A DNA stretch of 64,000 bases from Ignavibacteriota bacterium (GTDB lineage: Bacteria > Bacteroidota > Ignavibacteria > UBA10030 > BY39), in contig QOQV01000002.1 in NCBI GenBank assembly GCA_003327435.1, forward strand, positions 124,001-188,000, written 5' to 3'. The position numbers were made by a program, and so were the translations under genes. Of this stretch, positions 63,001 to 64,000 are shown one piece after another (the first letter of the stretch is position 1; each line of letters opens with the position of its first letter). A model generated the notes under the pieces. That model was not told where the DNA came from, did no database searches, and saw nothing but the letters and a program-made list of their open reading frames with translations.

Positions 63001-64000
63001 ATGATAGTGGATAAAAATATAGTGCAGACGATTTCAAAACTTAATAATGAACCGGAATGGCTTTTAAAAAGCAGAATCGAGGCATTATCTAACAGTGAAG
63101 GTACTTTGTTAAAAAGTTCTCGCCGCCTCGATTATTCCAATTTTAATTTAGAAAATTACAACATTATAAATAACGGTGAGATTCATTTTAATAAAAAATA
63201 TTTGGATGGTAAAATATCAAGTTCTATTTATGAGATTACCAAACGAAGTTCGCTAATCCAAATAGGCAAAACATTTGTAAGTAATTTTACAGCCAAAGAT
63301 ATAATATTCAAAGATATAAAAACTCTTTTGCAGGAAAACCCCTCTATTTTCGAAAAACATTTTATGAATTTCTTTAACAATTCTCATAAAGATAAGCTTG
63401 AATTATTTAATTATGCTCTCTGGCAGAATGGATATTTTCTCTATGTACCTGAAAATACTGAAGTTGAAATACCAATTCAAAATATATTCATTCTAAATAC
63501 TGATGGTAAAGCTATATTCTTGAATAACTTTATTGTTTTAGAGAAAAGAAGTAAGGTTACATTTATAGATTCACAGCTTTCTTATCAAACCAAGGAAGCT
63601 TCACTTGTTAATAATATGCTGAATGTATTTATCGCTGATGATGCACAATTGGATTACATAAGTATTCAGGAATATGATAAAAATGTTAATTCGATAAATA
63701 ATAAAAACTTTTTCCTTCAGAAAGATTCCAGAGCTAATTGGTTCGAGGTTGTATTTGGTGGCAAAGCAACCAAAAACAGTTTGGAAGCAAACCTATACCA
63801 CTCTGGTGCTGAAGTTTATATGCAAGGGTTATATTTTGCAGGAAAAGATCAGCAAATGGAATTTAATACAGCGCAAATGCATCATGTTGGTTATACCAAA
63901 AGTGATTTGCTTTACACTGGAGCTTTAAAAGATAATGCAATCACAAGTTATGAGGGTATGATTCGTGTGAATCAGGGTGCACAAAAGACAGATGCATATC
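63001..64000 (+). CDS. sufD: Fe-S cluster assembly protein SufD (3' end cut by window edge)
   Basis: The frame opens at ATG 63001 and continues to the window edge, 333 codons without a stop. It is a SufB paralogue: EPEWLLKSRIEAL matches SufB's [13 protein letters not shown], and ALWQNGYFLYVPENTEVEIPIQ aligns with the SufB strand [17 protein letters not shown]. SufD helps SufB in iron acquisition. Position and length remaining fit a normal protein of about 430 residues. Confidence 0.92.
   Translation, partial: MIVDKNIVQTISKLNNEPEWLLKSRIEALSNSEGTLLKSSRRLDYSNFNLENYNIINNGEIHFNKKYLDGKISSSIYEITKRSSLIQIGKTFVSNFTAKDIIFKDIKTLLQENPSIFEKHFMNFFNNSHKDKLELFNYALWQNGYFLYVPENTEVEIPIQNIFILNTDGKAIFLNNFIVLEKRSKVTFIDSQLSYQTKEASLVNNMLNVFIADDAQLDYISIQEYDKNVNSINNKNFFLQKDSRANWFEVVFGGKATKNSLEANLYHSGAEVYMQGLYFAGKDQQMEFNTAQMHHVGYTKSDLLYTGALKDNAITSYEGMIRVNQGAQKTDAY

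Noticed and set aside
1-64000. CRISPR arrays, insertion sequences, prophage
   Set aside because: No spaced repeats, transposase or phage structural or integrase genes were seen on reading both strands.

Overview
The window is AT-rich, with short intergenic gaps, long runs of overlapping plus-strand genes and several TTG or GTG starts. It most likely comes from the Ignavibacteria or a close relative in the Bacteroidota/Chlorobiota (FCB) group. The evidence is a type IX secretion (T9SS) C-terminal sorting domain of the FQNYPNPFNP type, a GWxTD-domain protein, a bacillithiol deacetylase BshB1, a HYC_CC_PP-type small protein, and LPS-type genes (late acyltransferase, heptosyltransferase-like). 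This is an inference; no 16S rRNA gene is present. No phage genes, insertion sequences or CRISPR arrays were seen, and no gene-free stretch exceeds 300 bases.

Layout. 1-1122 (minus strand): a HYC_CC_PP-like gene cut by the window edge, and bshB1. 1242-9117: alpha/beta hydrolase, bioY, then cmk-ispH-rpsA with a structured rpsA leader, mtaB, a DUF5683-like protein and truA. 9134-22681: periplasmic M48 protease, CorC-like protein, flippase, two glycosyltransferases, a degenerate GT-A-like protein, nadD, a lone receiver protein, a GH57-CBM20 alpha-glucan enzyme, yjbQ, a GWxTD protein and two LPS genes. 22714-24927: tRNA-Arg(CCG), a TPR protein and a MATE transporter. 24930-30793: an Rsb-type partner-switching module (two PP2C phosphatases, a STAS protein, an ATP-binding anti-sigma-like kinase), an HD protein and a methyltransferase.

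31076-46354 is the most remarkable part: about 15 kb of co-directional genes joining several redox modules usually found separately. They are a group 3c-like [NiFe] hydrogenase (mvhD-G-A with its maturation protease), HdrB and HdrC, a HydC/HydB-like NAD(P)H diaphorase, a divergent [FeFe]-hydrogenase-like protein, and a signalling set (two DRTGG proteins, two HATPases, a PHP protein). HdrA is split. Its N-terminal half is a free-standing 290-residue protein; its C-terminal half is fused behind a HydA/NuoG-like iron-sulfur domain and encoded 6.5 kb downstream. I infer one large H2/NAD(P)H/ferredoxin electron-bifurcating or confurcating complex with its own sensor.

46516-58364: a T9SS cargo protein, an M16 active/inactive protease pair, a tricorn-like protease, htpX, purC, tsaC/sua5 and purE. 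58551-64000: a mini zinc ribbon, then a suf operon (Rrf2 regulator, cysteine desulfurase, unknown 106-residue protein, sufC, sufB, partial sufD) that could supply the many Fe-S clusters of the hydrogenase locus. Several genes have a TTG(N)3, N17, TAT(N)3 promoter-like pair upstream, which suggests ordinary sigma-70-type promoters.
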